Positions 46,326 through 60,221 of a DNA stretch of 64,000 nucleotides are shown one piece after another. Origin of the DNA: Tomocerus qinae. Taxonomy: Eukaryota; Arthropoda; Collembola; Entomobryomorpha; Tomoceridae. The first letter of the stretch is position 1; each line of letters begins with the position of its first letter. The stretch spans positions 25,816,513 to 25,880,512 of the forward strand of contig CM034547.1 in assembly GCA_020055645.1 (NCBI GenBank), written 5' to 3'. The notes beneath the pieces were generated by a model. That model searched no databases. It was not told the origin of the DNA and worked only from the letters and a program-made list of their open reading frames with translations. Made by a program: the position numbers and the translations under genes.

Positions 46326-49017
46326 ATGGAGTGGATTTTTCTCCTTTTCTCAACTTTTTTAGTCGTTTTTGCAAAAGATCCAAAATGTCAAGAGATTTCC
46401 ATTCCTATGTGCAAGGGTATCGGCTACAATTTGACTGAGATGCCTAATCCCTTCAATCATGACTCACAGGTTCGTTTCAATCTCTCTCTATATCAAGCAT
46501 TCACATACAATCTTATTATCTATCACGCTAAGACCCAATTCTTATACTGATTTTCATATGTAATTTTTTGGGAAAATGTATTTTCAGGAAGAAGCAGGAA
46601 TGGAAGTCCACCAATATTGGCCCTTGGTGGAAATTAAATGTTCTCCCGATCTACGATTTTTCATTTGTTCTCTTTATGTCCCGATCTGCATGGAGGATTT
46701 TGCAGGAACAGTTCCCGCTTGCCGTTCTGTCTGTGAAAGGGCAAGGGTCGGCTGTGAACCTGTCATGTATGCAATTTAGATATCTTAAGACGATTTACTA
46801 TTTTCTAAACGACGCAATCATAAAATAATTTTTCATTTGGGTTTTGTATAGGGTTCAGTACGGATTCCAATGGCCAGAGAAGATGCAATGCGATAGATTC
46901 CCAAGATTTGGCAAGAATAACTTGTGCATGGATGAAAAGAAAGGGGAACAGCCAATTGAAACTACAAATGTAGTCAACCCGGAGTTACCCATCAATAAGA
47001 ACCCAAGTGTTTCAAAATGTAATTGTGACTGTCGAAATCCCCTCGTTCGTATTGCCAATAGTCAAGAGATTGGCAACAAGACTTTAATACGCGGGGTGGA
47101 AAATTGCGCTTTACCATGCCGAATGTATTCCAGGTAAATTGTTTTTAAATTCGATTTTTATAACATTAAAAATTACAATAATATTGGCATTTTTAATTTC
47201 CTAGTGAGGAGGAAGTTTGGTTTTCCAATTGGTGGCTCACTTTATGGGCTGGTGTTTGCTTCTTCACGACTTTCCTCACAATTTTGACTTTCTTCGTAGA
47301 TGGAGGAAGGTAAAATTACTTTTTAAATGACCGTTTTCGAATAATATAACTTTTCTATGGATGCTTGTACTAATTATTGTGCTTTGTGATAGGTTCAAAT
47401 ATCCGGAACGCCCGATTGTATACTTATCCGCATGTTATATGATGGTGTCAATAGGCTACATAATTCGGCTATGTAAAGGTCACGATGAAGTGGCTTGTAA
47501 AGGAGAGATAGTTAGATACTCAATAGAAACAGGCGCTGCGTCTGCTTGGTGTACTGTCGTCTTTCTACTCATCTACTACTTTGGAATGGCCTCATCCATT
47601 TGGTAAATCATCCTTCGTTTTAAATGTTTATGTTAGAGTAGGAGAGGCTTCTTTGTTGTAGATATATATTTACTAATTTAGAATTTTCCGACTCTTATAG
47701 TAGAGGTTGACCATGGAAAATGAATAACACGAGAAAAACCTCTTTATTTAGAAGGAATTTATCACATTTTTATCTTTGCTTTCTAGGTGGGTTACACTTT
47801 CACTGACTTGGTACTTGGCCGCAGGATGTAAATGGGGATCAGAGGCAATTGCTGCACACGCACATTTATTTCACATCGCAGCATGGGTACTTCCAGCGCT
47901 GGGAACCTTGGCTGCCATTATGGATGGAGCCGTCGATGGAGATTCTATTTCCGGGATTTGCCTAATTGGCAATCAGGTATGTTTGGGGTCTTTTTATTAA
48001 AAATGAAATTATCACCAAACATAAAAAAATAAAATTATCACCAAATATAAAAAAATAAAATTATCACCAAATATAAAAAAATAAAATTATCACCAAATAT
48101 AAAAAAATGAAATTATCACCAAATATAAAAAAATAAAATTATCACCAAATATAGAAAAATAAAATTATCACCAAATATAGAAAATAAAATTATCACCAAA
48201 TATTAAAAAAAATAAAATTATCACCAAATATAAAAAAATAAAATTATCACCAAATATTAAAAAAAATAAAATTATCACCAAATATAATAAAATAAAATAA
48301 TCCCAAAATCTTGTCCGATTTGAAAACAAAACGGGTATTAATTTATTGATATTTACAGGACCCACTGAGATTGTCAATTTACATTGTGGCTCCTCTGTCC
48401 CTTCTACTTCTTCTGGGAACATCGTTCCTACTCGCAGGCTTCATTGCACTAGTCAGAATCAGACAGGTATTAAAACTGACTTGTAGTTAAAATGTTTTTT
48501 CATCGACGAATGTAATTTCATTAACATATAAATATTTTAGGTAATCGCACGACAGGCCGGGAGACAGAAAACCGAGAAGCTGGAAAAACTAATGATTCGA
48601 ATTGGAGTTTTTTCAGTACTTTATACTCTCCCTGCTTCCGCTGTCATCGCTGCATACTTTTACGAAATGTCAGCCAAGAAACTTTGGCTGGAAAGCATAA
48701 CCTGTAACTGCAAAGTAGGGAGCAGTGGCAGTGGACAAAACAAACCGCTATACTCAGTTCTAATGATCAAGTCAGTTATTTCAGTATTATTATGTCTTAT
48801 TTATTTTAATCTCCTTTTCCCCATTAATAACAGAGTTGTTCTAATTCTGTCTTCTTTTAGATACTTCATGTCTTTAGCGGTGGGCATAACATCAGGTGTG
48901 TGGATTTGGTCAGGGAAAACGGTGGAGTCGTGGCAAAAATTTCTGCAGCGATTGTGTACGCGTAAATATTCTTCAGGTGGCGTTTACCACCCGCCCGGAA
49001 AGGGGACTCATGTCTAG
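46326..49017 (+). CDS. FZD5/8: Frizzled receptor, FZD5/8 subfamily
   Basis: This is a seven-pass Wnt receptor of the plasma membrane that signals through Dishevelled. Nine exons join in phase to 534 aa: 46326-46469, 46588-46766, 46852-47133, 47205-47309, 47393-47602, 47787-47976, 48359-48466, 48541-48770, 48861-49017. It has a signal peptide, then the cysteine-rich domain (about 20-130) with [56 protein letters not shown] and [15 protein letters not shown], all closest to FZD5/8. The 7TM region includes [20 protein letters not shown] and [26 protein letters not shown] (502-507) is the Dishevelled-binding KTxxxW motif. The tail ends GTHV, a class I PDZ ligand form. AATAAA lies at 49103-49108. 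Confidence 0.95.
48015..48300 (+). repeat. 26-bp minisatellite in Frizzled intron 6
   Basis: About eleven tandem copies of AAAATTATCACCAAATATAA plus an A-rich spacer (roughly 26 bp), with variation mainly in the length of the A run. It lies inside the intron between 47976 and 48359. Confidence 0.9.
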
Positions 49018-49774
49018 TCGAATCTCATCTCATGAACACGAAAACTTATTTGTAATTTGTACATTCTGTAAAGACTTCATCTACAGGGTATTTTTCTGTG
49101 CTAATAAAGCTTTTTTTTACTCGTAAGTACTAGACCCATTTTCTTGTAGGTATTCTCTCGCACTAATAAGTAAGATAAGGTCAGAGTCAGAGTCAGCCAG
49201 AATATCTCCCGTCGCTCGTGTTTGTCAACGTGTGTATGTTGTTTGGATGCTTGTGTGAGAAGAAGCTCATTATAAAATAGAATTATTTTTATTAGCTAAC
49301 GTGATACTGTGCTGGCCAAAAGCCAGGCAAAAGTAGAGCGAGTCAAAGTCAGAGTATCATAATAATATTATTATGGAGGTACTTTATATTTGGATTGGCC
49401 AGTAGACAAGAAAGACGGAGAATTGTAAGTAGTGCAAAGCCCACGATCATCGGAACGTTTTTGCTACTGCGCTCGTCGAGTGATATTTTGATATCATTTT
49501 GGCGATGCGATGGAAGAGTTGATATTGGAAGAAAGGCCATTGCAAATTGCTGGGAGTATTAAATTATGGCGAGATGTGTGTGTGTGTCTTGTTGTGGGCT
49601 GACTGAAGAAGAGCTAGCAAATCCTCAGCGCCACCTTCAAATGGCACTCCGGAACTAAAAAAATAAATAGAACAATCCCTGCCCCAATCAATAGACAATT
49701 TTCGAAAATGTTCATAATTCGGACGCAGTCCTTAATTTGAACACTTTACATTTTTAATAGTTTCCTTTTAATGA
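49018..49774. other. intergenic: Frizzled 3' UTR and SNRK upstream region
   Basis: The polyadenylation signal of Frizzled is at the left. A GTGTGTGTGTGT run occurs near 49575. No gene seen. Confidence 0.45.
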
Positions 49775-52732
49775 ATGATGAAGAAGACACTACAGCCAAG
49801 TGAGCGAAAGGCCCCGTTTGTAAATAAAAGTCAAATGGCCGGATTGTACGATTTAGAAGAGACCCTTGGAAAGGGACACTTTGCCGTTGTTAAGGCCGCC
49901 AAACATGTTTTTACCGGAGAAAGGGTTAGTCATTTATATCCTCATTATTTTTCCCGAATAAATTATTTAAATTTTTTTCCTGACGAAATTATGCAAAAGA
50001 AGACATTAATGAATTATTTTGGCAGTAATATTAATATCCGGGTGAGATACGGTTGGGTGATAATCAGAACATGAAATTTAAATTTTGTAAACTGTAGTCA
50101 GTTACTATTGCGCAGAGTTTTAATTTTTTATTTGTGATTCAAATTGAAGGTGGCGGTGAAGGTGATTGACAAAACGAAATTGGACGCAATCAGTCAGAAA
50201 GCTTTACTTAAAGAAGTTTTATGTATGAAATTAGTTCAGCATCCGAATGTAGTTAGGCTCTATGAGGTTATCGACACAACAACTAAAATGTATCTCGTCC
50301 TGGAACTTGGCTCAGGAGATCTTTATGATTTAATTCTGAAACAACAGGGTAAAGGACACAAAAAAGCCTTGCAAAATTATTTTTGTAATACATAGCCTTT
50401 GTTAAGGATGATAATACTAATGAATGCCCTTTTTCTCAGGCGGGTTGACTGAAGAAATTGCCAGGAAATACTTTTCGCAAATCTTATCAGCTGTGAGTTA
50501 TTGCCATAAGTTACACGTAGCACATCGCGACTTAAAACCAGAAAATGTCGTATTCTTTCCTGCCAATGAGGGAATGGTTAAGTTAACTGACTTCGGGTTT
50601 TCTAACAGGTAACATAGAATCTAATTACAGGTTTAAGTATAAAAATATTCATTGTTGTCTTTATGGTCGGCCAGAATTACTTCGCTTATCGGGTATATGT
50701 TGTGGGAAACATTCAAAAACTTTTAAGTTAGGGAGGTTATTTTATGGTGTCCTACCAAATTAGAACATAGTTGATTGTCATAGTTGAACATATAATTCAC
50801 ATACTATTAAATACAGATATTCATTACTTTTTTCTATATACCTGAAAACTGAAAACAAATCGTATCAAAATTAAGTGATTATGTGAGGTTTGACGAAAGT
50901 GATAAGACGTATTGACAATCCGTGTTTATTCCAATTACCTTTTCAATTTGCATTCCCTTATAGATTCTGCCCTGGTGTAAAATTAGATACTTCTTGTGGA
51001 TCCCTGGCGTACTCTGCTCCAGAGATTCTTCTCGGTGACGCGTATGATGCCCCTAAAGTTGGTAAGTTGTACCAAATTTATAATTTTAGAATGTTCAACA
51101 AATTGGCATACTATTTAAGTTTTACGCGTTTGTATATTTATTATACGCAATTAATTTAGAACATTTTTTGCAGATATTTGGTCATTAGGAGTAATCCTGT
51201 ACATGTTAGTGTCTGGTCGAGCTCCTTTTCAGGAAGCTAACGATTCAGAAACGCTGACGATGATCATGGACGTTAAGTATTCAATTCCTCCACATGTCAG
51301 TAGCGGTTGTAGAAGTCTTATCCAAAAAATGCTCGTTAGGTTTCCAGAGCAAAGGGCTACACTCGAAGAAATACAAAATGATCCTTGGGTTATTCTTGTG
51401 AGTAAAATATAGCTTTTTCTTTGTGACATAGACATAATACTATTTATCAAGAGAAATAAGAAACCTGTACATCGATGTTTCAGGACGGTGTGCAGGATTT
51501 CCAGAGTCCTCTGATTTCCGCCCATAGGTTAACACCCGACGAAAAAAATTCGATAATTCAGCAGATGGTAGGAGGGCTCGTGGCTTCCAGAGAGGAAATT
51601 CTCGAGTAATTATAAAACTGAACTTAGCAAAATTTATCCGACCAACCTTGTGAATTGACTTTTATATTTTGGTGTTTAGGGCACTGAACAAAAACGCGTA
51701 TAATCATGTAACTTCGACATTTTTCCTACTCGCTGAAAAATTATTGAGGGAACGTAGTGATGATGGTGACCGACCGGCACTCACTGCATCTCTAGAATCT
51801 CTACATGACCGCAGAAAAAATTCTGGTGCTTTATTGTTCGAAATCTAAATTAAAATTAAAAACTAAAATAAGTTTTCAAATAAAATGCTGACATTTTTAG
51901 GTCAATCTGACAACGACGAATTAAGTGAAGAGGACACATTAGCTCCGTTAGACTTAGAAGTCAATAATAAAGACCGGAAAAAGCTGATGATGGAACTGGA
52001 TAAAAGTCTTCCTGTACTTGAAGAAGATGTTCGCTTTGGGGAAGATGGTAATTACAAATTGCAATGATTTAGAGGTGGGCTATAAAGGAAGTGTATTGTT
52101 ATATTCTGAATTCTTTATGACGTTTAGTGGACACTCCTTTGCCAAAGTCTTCCCACCGACACCGCTACAGTCGGCGCCCACCACTACACCCTCAAACGTC
52201 ATGTTCCTCGTCTGAAGATGAAGACTCAGAGAAGAGAAAATCGTTAAAGAAAGCATTGCCACCGCCAAAGAAAGACGATACGTTTAAGGATGACTCAAGT
52301 GACGAAACGGGTAGTGGGAGCGGTCGCGGTGGGAATGTTAATGTTAGTAGTAGCAATGCTAATAGTGAGAGTGTTCATAATAGTGGCAAGGAGCAGGGTC
52401 AATGTGTAGGCGGCTCTTCCGGTGGAAACTGCGATAGTGAACAAGTTCCTGGACAAGATGGACAGTCTGGAGATACGAGAGAGTCTGGATCGAGTGAGAA
52501 AGTGAATGGAGATGTGGGTGGACAAATATGTGTGGGTGGACAGTGTGAAGATGAAAGGTGTAAATTAGTTGAGAAAGAAATGAAGGGGAGAAGAAGATTT
52601 TTTAGCTGGTTTTTTCTACGAAAGCGAAAAAAAGATTGCGAAAAAGCCAACAATTTTGGCATTTATAAAACAAGGAGTTGCGCTGAGTTAAAAGTAAATT
52701 TGTTGAGATTGGATGTAAATCAGAATCTTTGA
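49775..52732 (+). CDS. SNRK: SNF-related serine/threonine kinase SNRK
   Basis: SNRK is an AMPK-related kinase activated by LKB1. Nine exons join in phase to 619 aa: 49775-49924, 50150-50348, 50440-50608, 50964-51061, 51174-51397, 51484-51605, 51680-51825, 51901-52047, 52128-52732. The glycine loop is GKGHFAVV, the ATP lysine is K54 in VAVKVID, the catalytic loop HRDLKPEN is 145-152, and DFG is 167-169. The activation loop [14 protein letters not shown] has the presumed LKB1 target T182. The region after the kinase ([11 protein letters not shown]-type) fits the SNRK UBA-like part. The last exon is a Ser/Gly/Glu-rich tail with a basic [15 protein letters not shown] patch. The exon 7 donor (GTGCTT) is weak but fixed by phase. 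AATAAA overlaps the stop codon. Confidence 0.94.
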
Positions 52733-52934
52733 ATAAATAGACAATACACATCAGTCCTTTTTTTACTTAAAATGAAATAGTGACCTTAATGGCATATTTA
52801 TTACCTAAGCCCATTACTAATTAATTACCGTACGATAGTATAGTACAACATTTAAAGATTGTTATAATATTGTTTTGAATGGAATAGGTAAATAGACAAA
52901 AATGTAAATTTAAATGAGAAAGACATTTAAAAAT

Positions 52935-54180
52935 TTAAGACAATGATTCGATAAGGGCTGTTCGCATGTTCTCTGTTTGCTGAGGTAATGTGGCTGTGGT
53001 ATTTAGACGGAAAACGGCTTCGAGAAGACTCACCTCTGTTGCCGTTGTGTCAGCACCGCAGAAAAGTGCCCAGTCATTGGCCACAAGACCAGCTCCTACT
53101 ACTTCACTGCCACGATTCACACTCCCCGCCTAATCACATTGTGAATTTGCAATATTAAAATAACATTAATTATGTATGACCACTCTAATTTAAATTACTT
53201 ACAACTAAGGGGACTTGTAGCAAAGATGACAGTTCGTCTTGTTCAGCTGTGTTTGTCTTAGGGTGCACTATTCCTCCTTGGTTCGTAAAACAGCAGTAGG
53301 ATCCTACCAGAACATTACCGGCAACAGATTGGCGGAATACTTCGACACCCAAAGTATCTTGAAGTATTTCTTCTGTTTCCTAAACAGATCATAATATTGA
53401 AATGACACACTTACTGTTTCCACACATATAAATAAATAGATAAAGATTCGTACGAATATTATGTATATATTAGCAATTTGTAAAACTTGGATAATTATTG
53501 GATTTAGCTGAAACCGATATTTTAATTGTACACCAAAGTATTTTTTTTTAAAACCTATACAACAAGAATGACAAATATGTTGAGGAAATAATTGATTTAA
53601 TGTTTAAGTATTATTTCAAAAACAATTATTAAATGGTTATTGTTACAAATCTAAATCATGTTAATGGTCTTACTTTATCAAGGTCCGGATGAACCAACGC
53701 AACATAATCGTTACAACTGATAACATTCCCCAAGGCTGAAAGTCTCTCTTCAACTCGCTGAATTTTAACAGAATCAGGTAATGAATTTCGCAGATGTTGT
53801 AACTCCTGATCTGTTGTAGCATTCGGTACTAAAATACCATGACGGTTTCCAACTGTTAATCTCCCAATAATACGACAGCCTCCAATAGAACTGTGAACAA
53901 CTGGAATCGTTTCAGACAGCTCACCTTCAAAGGTACTAAAACATCCCAATACAGTAATTTAAGTAATCTACAAACTAAAAAATTACTATTACTCATGACT
54001 AAAATAAATGACATCAAAAATCGACAAAAGTACTTTAGAGGGAATATTATTCTTAATGATTGATCATACTCACCTGTAAAAATTTTCGGATCCTCCGATG
54101 GCAACCATGCAGTACGCATTAGTCAGTTTTGAAAAAACTCCGATTTCGTTATTATTCTCGAACTGGGTCCTTACTGCCAT
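52935..54180 (-). CDS. EIF6: Eukaryotic translation initiation factor 6
   Basis: eIF6 binds the 60S subunit, is needed for its maturation and prevents premature 40S joining. Four exons join in phase: 54180-54074, 53935-53674, 53379-53203, 53129-52935, giving 246 aa against 245 in human. The near-invariant N-terminus [20 protein letters not shown], then [83 protein letters not shown] and [20 protein letters not shown] are all present. The gene converges on SNRK, leaving about 200 bp between stop codons. Confidence 0.97.
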
Positions 54181-55428
54181 TATTACGAATATCACGACAA
54201 ATTTTTGAACCAAGTAGTTTTAGAAATACGAATGACACAATGACAAAGTCAAAATTGAATGTAAAATTAAAATTTTTGTTTTACAAGAGAGGAGAAATCG
54301 GCAGTTGTGTCGTGCTAGAATAATAATAACAAACCTAGCCTCGTCCTCGTCTCAGCGTGCAATGTGCAAGGCTGCAAGCAAGTCAGCAGTAGTAGAATAC
54401 CAGTGTAGTAGAACATACGAACGAATTATTTCAAAAGTGCCAAACCTAGATCCGTTCTTTCTCAGACTTTAGTTGCATTAAATATTACGAAGCAGCAAGC
54501 AAAGCATCTTTTAGATTCACTACACCTCCTCATTCCTACCGATTCGTCATCATGAACATACTTAGTAGAACGGTCTTGAAGTGACTGCTGGATTGCAGGC
54601 TGGAACCATCATTCTCCGTGTTGGTGAAAGAGGAAATGTTGCATTTTGCTTTGCTTTTGCTTGACCAAATAGTAGGATCAGTAAGTAAAGATAATATTAT
54701 GTCTTTTGACCAAATGAAAAATAATTGTTTATTAATATATTATTATTGTATTCATTAAATTATTCATTATTTTACGAAAGCAGGAAACGACCTTTTCAGT
54801 CTAAAATGGAGGAACAGAGTCGGTCCTATAGCTTTTCTGGGCCCTGTTAATAAATAGCATAAAGGGTTAAGCAAAATCATAAGCCTTAATTTTAGCAGCA
54901 TTTAACACGATTTCATCTAATCTAATACCTGCTGAATTTCAAATTGCCCATGGTGAGCTCATTGTTGTATATGCACACGAGCTTGCCATTGCGACAAAAA
55001 TCCGCAAAGTCCATGGCATAGGACATATTTGCATATAGATAGGTGGAGACTGATACTTGATACATAATATTATATACGAGAGAGGTACAATCAGCTTCAT
55101 TTATCTTTGATGATCCCAAATGCGAGAAAACATTTTGTGACGATCGGGATGAAAATTGAAAACGATCTAAATCTACGAAAATATTTCAAAATCTCTCTAT
55201 CGCAATACAGGGTACATTTCTTAAAAGCTTTATTTCGGGTTTTTCACTTTTAAGTAACCTTGTAAGTTAAGGGTCATATCAAAAAATACGTTTACCATGA
55301 AAATAGTCGCTATTCAGTACCGAAACGATGATAAAACTAAGATTTTCATGTAAATAAGTTGATGGAAACTAGATTATATAAACAAAGCTTTATTTTAATT
55401 GGTGCAAGTAAATATAAATACAAATAGC
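54181..55428. other. intergenic: EIF6 promoter and ATAD2 3' flank
   Basis: No gene is supported. The frame at 54922-55119 (-) has no domain. The EIF6 transcription start should lie in the first few hundred bases. Confidence 0.4.
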
Positions 55429-58400
55429 TTAAATATCGTGAATAATATTTTGTAACTCAGCTATCAAGTGAAGTTTGTTAACACTCTTCTGATGTTTCTC
55501 GACTGCCACACACAGTTTATAGCGAACTTCAAGCATGTCAAATACGCTCATTTTTTTGGAAACGGCTGTAACACTTTCCAAAAGTCGTTGCATCTCTGAC
55601 GTGTACACCAGCAAAGTCTTGGGAGCTACAAAATGAACATTTTTTATTATAAAATATCAACGAGTATAACTTAATTAGACAAATTAAAATAATTTTGATT
55701 GGTTGAGGTAAGATAATACGTGTCGAATTTGGTTTGGTCAGTGGAGAAGATGTTGGAGAATTAGAAGGCGTGGTAGTAGAGTCCAGTCTTCTGCCCTTCC
55801 TTTTAATGGTACCACGTTGCCAGGAGCTTCTCTTCCGTTTCTTCTGACTATTAGTAACCAAAGATGGTAACTCTTCCTCCTCTTTAGGTTCTTCGTTGCC
55901 TTCCGCAGTAGTGTTTACTACCGCCACGACGTCTCTCTCTTTGCGACTTTTAATAATATCTGGTCAAAAATGACACCAAATATTGTACAATATTTAATTT
56001 AATATTATTATAATTGTGTCATATAGAAAGTGAACTCTTAAGAACCCCAAATGCCTCCATCTTTTAAAAAACAATTAACTCATCCATTTAATATTTCTTG
56101 CTTTGCTCTAATTAAATAGGCTAATAGTTCATCTCTATTTGACACAACTTCCAACTTCAATTCATCTTTAATTTCAATTTTAAAGTAAAAAACCTTTGCA
56201 GATTTCTTCGAAATCCGAGTCCATTTCTTTGTCGATTAGATCCTCTGCACGATCTCTCAGTTGCTTGGCATGATGGCGTAAACGCTAAACCAAATTAAAA
56301 TTATAATGATTATTAACCTAAAAACGTTTATCAAATTGTAAATCTAATAATAATTACGTACTCTGTCCGCATCATTTGTGTCAGGGTTGTATTGTAAAGC
56401 ATTCTGGACAATCAAATTGATATCATGAAGGAACATTTCAGCGCTTAAATAGTAACCCACGTCAATCTTGCTCATCATAGTTTCAAAATCCATAGGATCT
56501 TTTATTATTTCACCGTAATCTGGCACCTCTTCCAAATTCACTGGCTTAGTAAATTCCACGAAACTAAATATAATCATAATATTTAGTATACAATACAGTT
56601 AATTTAGTAAACATCCTCTCTATGTCACTCATCAAAAATCGCCTAGCAAAAATGATCCGAAACAAAATGAGTATCCTACACAGCCAAAGTAATTTAATAC
56701 AAATAAACATTAAAACCTTCGATCTCTTGCAAGTTTTGCCAACATTTCTCTAAGAAATATTCGAAGCTCTCGCAAAGTTGAGTTTTCCTTCTTTTCAATT
56801 TTACGCAATTCGTCCTCAGTCAAAACTTTCTTTTCGATGGGAGCCAAAGGTAATTCTTCCATAGGAGCTACATAATTTGTAATATTGTGTATGTATTAAT
56901 AGAATATTATCATCTTTGTATCACAATATATAATCAATTGAACAGTTTAACTACCCAAAAACTTATTTTTTACCTTGAACGTCCTGTTTCACAATAAGTG
57001 CCTGAGTAAAAACACCTTCAAAGAAAGCTTTTCGCTCTAACTCCGTTGGTTCGTCAATTTCTTCTTTTTCCAAGAAAAAAGCATCAAATTCCTCTATAAA
57101 AGATTCCTCAGAAGTAGCTACCACCAGACATGGTGAAGTCACACTAGAAATTAGCTTAGAATGCAATATAGCTTTTGAGACATCTGATAACATTTTAAGC
57201 AAACTGTCCAACCGGGGGATGTAAAGGATTGAGGGGTCCTTGTAGTTTAAGGGAGCAGAAGCCAACTAAATTAATTTCCAAACCCAAACATCAGTATCAA
57301 AACATTTAAAAACCAAGTAAAATAACATTTAGACTAACGATTGAAACTGCTGCATCTTGGTCTTCCCGCAGAATAGCAATTTCGTGCAAATCGAGGCGAA
57401 ATATCTTGACAGATTCGAATCGATGGAGAATTCCAGGAATTATGAATTCCTCAATCACGTCTGCATTTTTTGAATAAATGAGCATTCGTTTCAGCGACGG
57501 CTCCAAGACAACTTCTGTGTTCATGGGGAAAATCTCGTTTATTTTCCTTTCGATCGTAGAAATATTTCTTCCAAGCAGAGGCATTAATTGCGGAGGTAAT
57601 GGTTTCTGGATCTGTCGTTGAATTGGTCTTACTGCTTTTAAAGATATTAACCAATCTTCCCGAGTCACTTGAACCTTGTCAAAATCAACTAAAAGCTTCT
57701 GTTTCGAATTGTAAATCTGTGGAAAGGATCTTCTCAGTGAAGACATACTAGACTAGAATTTTAAAAAAAATACATATTAAATTGCGTTTGCAGTTATTTT
57801 CTCCATAAAAAAATATTTTAAAAATTATACCTCCGAGCAGAGCAATTTGAGATCTGCACCACTGAAGCCACTCGTTTTTTCAGCCAATTCATCCAACAAA
57901 TCCGGTCCCATAATAGGGTCTGCAGTTTTATTTAAGTGAACTTTTAGGATTTCCTTTCGTGCCTAAACAACATCCGATTACGCTTTTAACGAATAGTGCA
58001 AAAATGATTATGTGTGATTGGCTTTTTTACATTTAACATGGTATATACCATACCTCTTTGCCAGGGAGAAAAAACGGAATTTCAAAGTCAAATCTGCCAG
58101 GACGTCTCAGTGCAGGATCAATTGAATCAATTCTGTTTGTAGCTCCAATAACGATTATATCACCACGGTCGTTAACACCGTCCAATTCAGCAAGAAGAGT
58201 GGAAACAACGCTGTTGTGGAGTTGCTCCTACTCATAAATATTCATTTTAGAGTAGGTTTGGTGATTGACAAGAGCATCAATTTAATGTACCTTTACAAAG
58301 ATTATTTTTATTTTTGACAAATTAAATGAGACTCACAGACTTGGAAGACCGTATTGGAGCTAGGCCTACAAGAAAAGTTAGTATTATTATATTATTTGCA

Positions 58401-60221
58401 ATGTATTGCTATTTGAAATAAAAGCCAATGCAATTACAAATTTAAAAAAGTACTTTTGCTTACCGTCGATTTCATCGAAGAAAATAATAGATGGCTGATG
58501 GGCAGCTGCTTGTTCAAACAAAACTTTTAATTGTCGTTCCGATTCGCCAACCCACCTATGCAACGAAGTGAGGTCAAACGTAACAATACTTTGATGCAAA
58601 TCAAATGAAGTTGGGTAAATAAATTTAAATATTTCATACCGATTGAGAATATCAGCCCCTTTTCTGAGGAAAAAAGAAACTTTTTTCCCACCCACACTGA
58701 GACATTCATTGGCCAAAGCTCGAGCCATTAGAGTTTTTCCTGTGCCTATAATTGAAAATAAGTTTGAAAATTAAAAAACTAAAAATATCTTAATGTCTAT
58801 AGGTCATAAAATTAATCCATTTACCTGGAAGTCCATGAAATATTATCCCTCTCGGAGGTGTGATGTTCCTCCGCACATAAAACTCTTTATAAATCAAAGG
58901 GAAAATTGTCATTTCCTTCAGTTTGTTTATGTGGTCTGACAAACCTCCTATTGATGCAAAAGTTACAGACGGGTCCACTTTAATAGGCTGTAAGTCACTC
59001 AGAAACTGACGCTGTAACACACAAATACAAAACACATTTAACACGTCAACGACTACAGGTTACTTCGATTTATAATTGTACATTAGACTAAATAAGAGAA
59101 AGGGCTCTGTTGCTGTACCTGTTGTGCTTTAAAGGATCCTTTGTCTATGCCAATAGCATTTGAATTGGGCCTCTTTTTTGGCTGATACTTGTCATCGTCA
59201 GAAGAAGAAGATGAGGAAGAAGAAACACGGCGACGTTTCTTGAAACGATTTGAGCGACGCATATATTCGTGAAGGGACGGTGCAAAATCTACCAATTTAT
59301 ATTATTATTAATTTTCCCCTTTTTGATGCTGGGATTTAAAATATAAATTCAAAGTTGTATCAAAATTATTCTTACTTTCTTCCTTTTTGACTGGCTTCGG
59401 GCGTTCACGTAAGCGCATGGCTACTGGCTCGACAGTTTCTGACCTTCGACTGTCGTAAAACTTTGTTTGTTGAATTTTTCGTCTCGAACTTGTTCTCTTC
59501 ACTCTTGTGTACATATCCTATTTATAAAATGGCATTAATAAGGAAAAGACAAATAAACACAAATATATATCAATTTAACTGACATCTGACTCTTCGCAAC
59601 TTCCATTCACATCGCTTTTTATTGGCCTTTCTCTAACACGGTCTGATCGGCGGATGGGCATTTCGTCGTTTTCAATTTTATTAGGTGTACTGTCTTGTGG
59701 ATACCCAGGCGCTGTTGGTCCTGTACCTCCAAAAATCCAAGACTGATTATACGAACCGTAACGTAATTTCCTTCGTCTAGTTGAGCGACGGAGACCTAAA
59801 GGGATATTACACCTTAGATAATTTCTCCCTGTTAATGTTGGTGAGCATGGAATAAAATTACAAAAGATCAATAATCACGACAGGCAAAATTGACAACAAT
59901 AACTTACTACTAGTCGACCCACACGTATCTTCATTCTCTTTATTGTTCTCGTTTTCTTCGTAAGATTCTGTTTCGGAAAAGTCAGTCTGTTCTTCCTCCG
60001 TCTATAGGAAAAATTACAAAATATGGTCACCATTAAACACGAAATATGGCAATTAAAATTACGAAATAGGTTAATGATTACAAACTTTCAAAATAAAGAT
60101 CATAACAAAGGATTTGTCTTACTTCGATATGATTGGAGTTCATAGTAAGCCTTGCTGAATTCCTAGTAGTTATATTGTTCCGGGGAGTGACACTCCCAGC
60201 AGTGCTGGAGTCTTCTCTCAT
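55429..60221 (-). CDS. ATAD2: ATAD2 / Yta7-type AAA+ bromodomain protein
   Basis: ATAD2 is a nuclear AAA+ ATPase that reads acetylated histones and affects nucleosome density. Eighteen exons join in phase to 1007 aa, upper to lower: 60221-60123, 60001-59908, 59795-59584, 59517-59376, 59288-59119, 59011-58825, 58745-58640, 58555-58464, 58365-58337, 58227-58054, 57962-57831, 57752-57339, 57265-56974, 56867-56717, 56563-56362, 56284-56194, 55959-55720, 55625-55429. The N-terminal 240 aa are acidic then Arg-rich. AAA1 has Walker A GLPGTGKT (about 298-305), Walker B IIFFDEID, sensor GATNR and RRPGRFD. A degenerate second AAA region follows (about 480-715). The bromodomain (about 750-850) has [22 protein letters not shown] and the acetyl-lysine asparagine in ALQYNPD. 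Exon 9 is only 29 nt. Confidence 0.95.

Noticed and set aside
52295-52662. Minus-strand frames opposite the SNRK tail
   Set aside because: Shadows of the Ser/Gly-rich last SNRK exon, which is in phase with the kinase.
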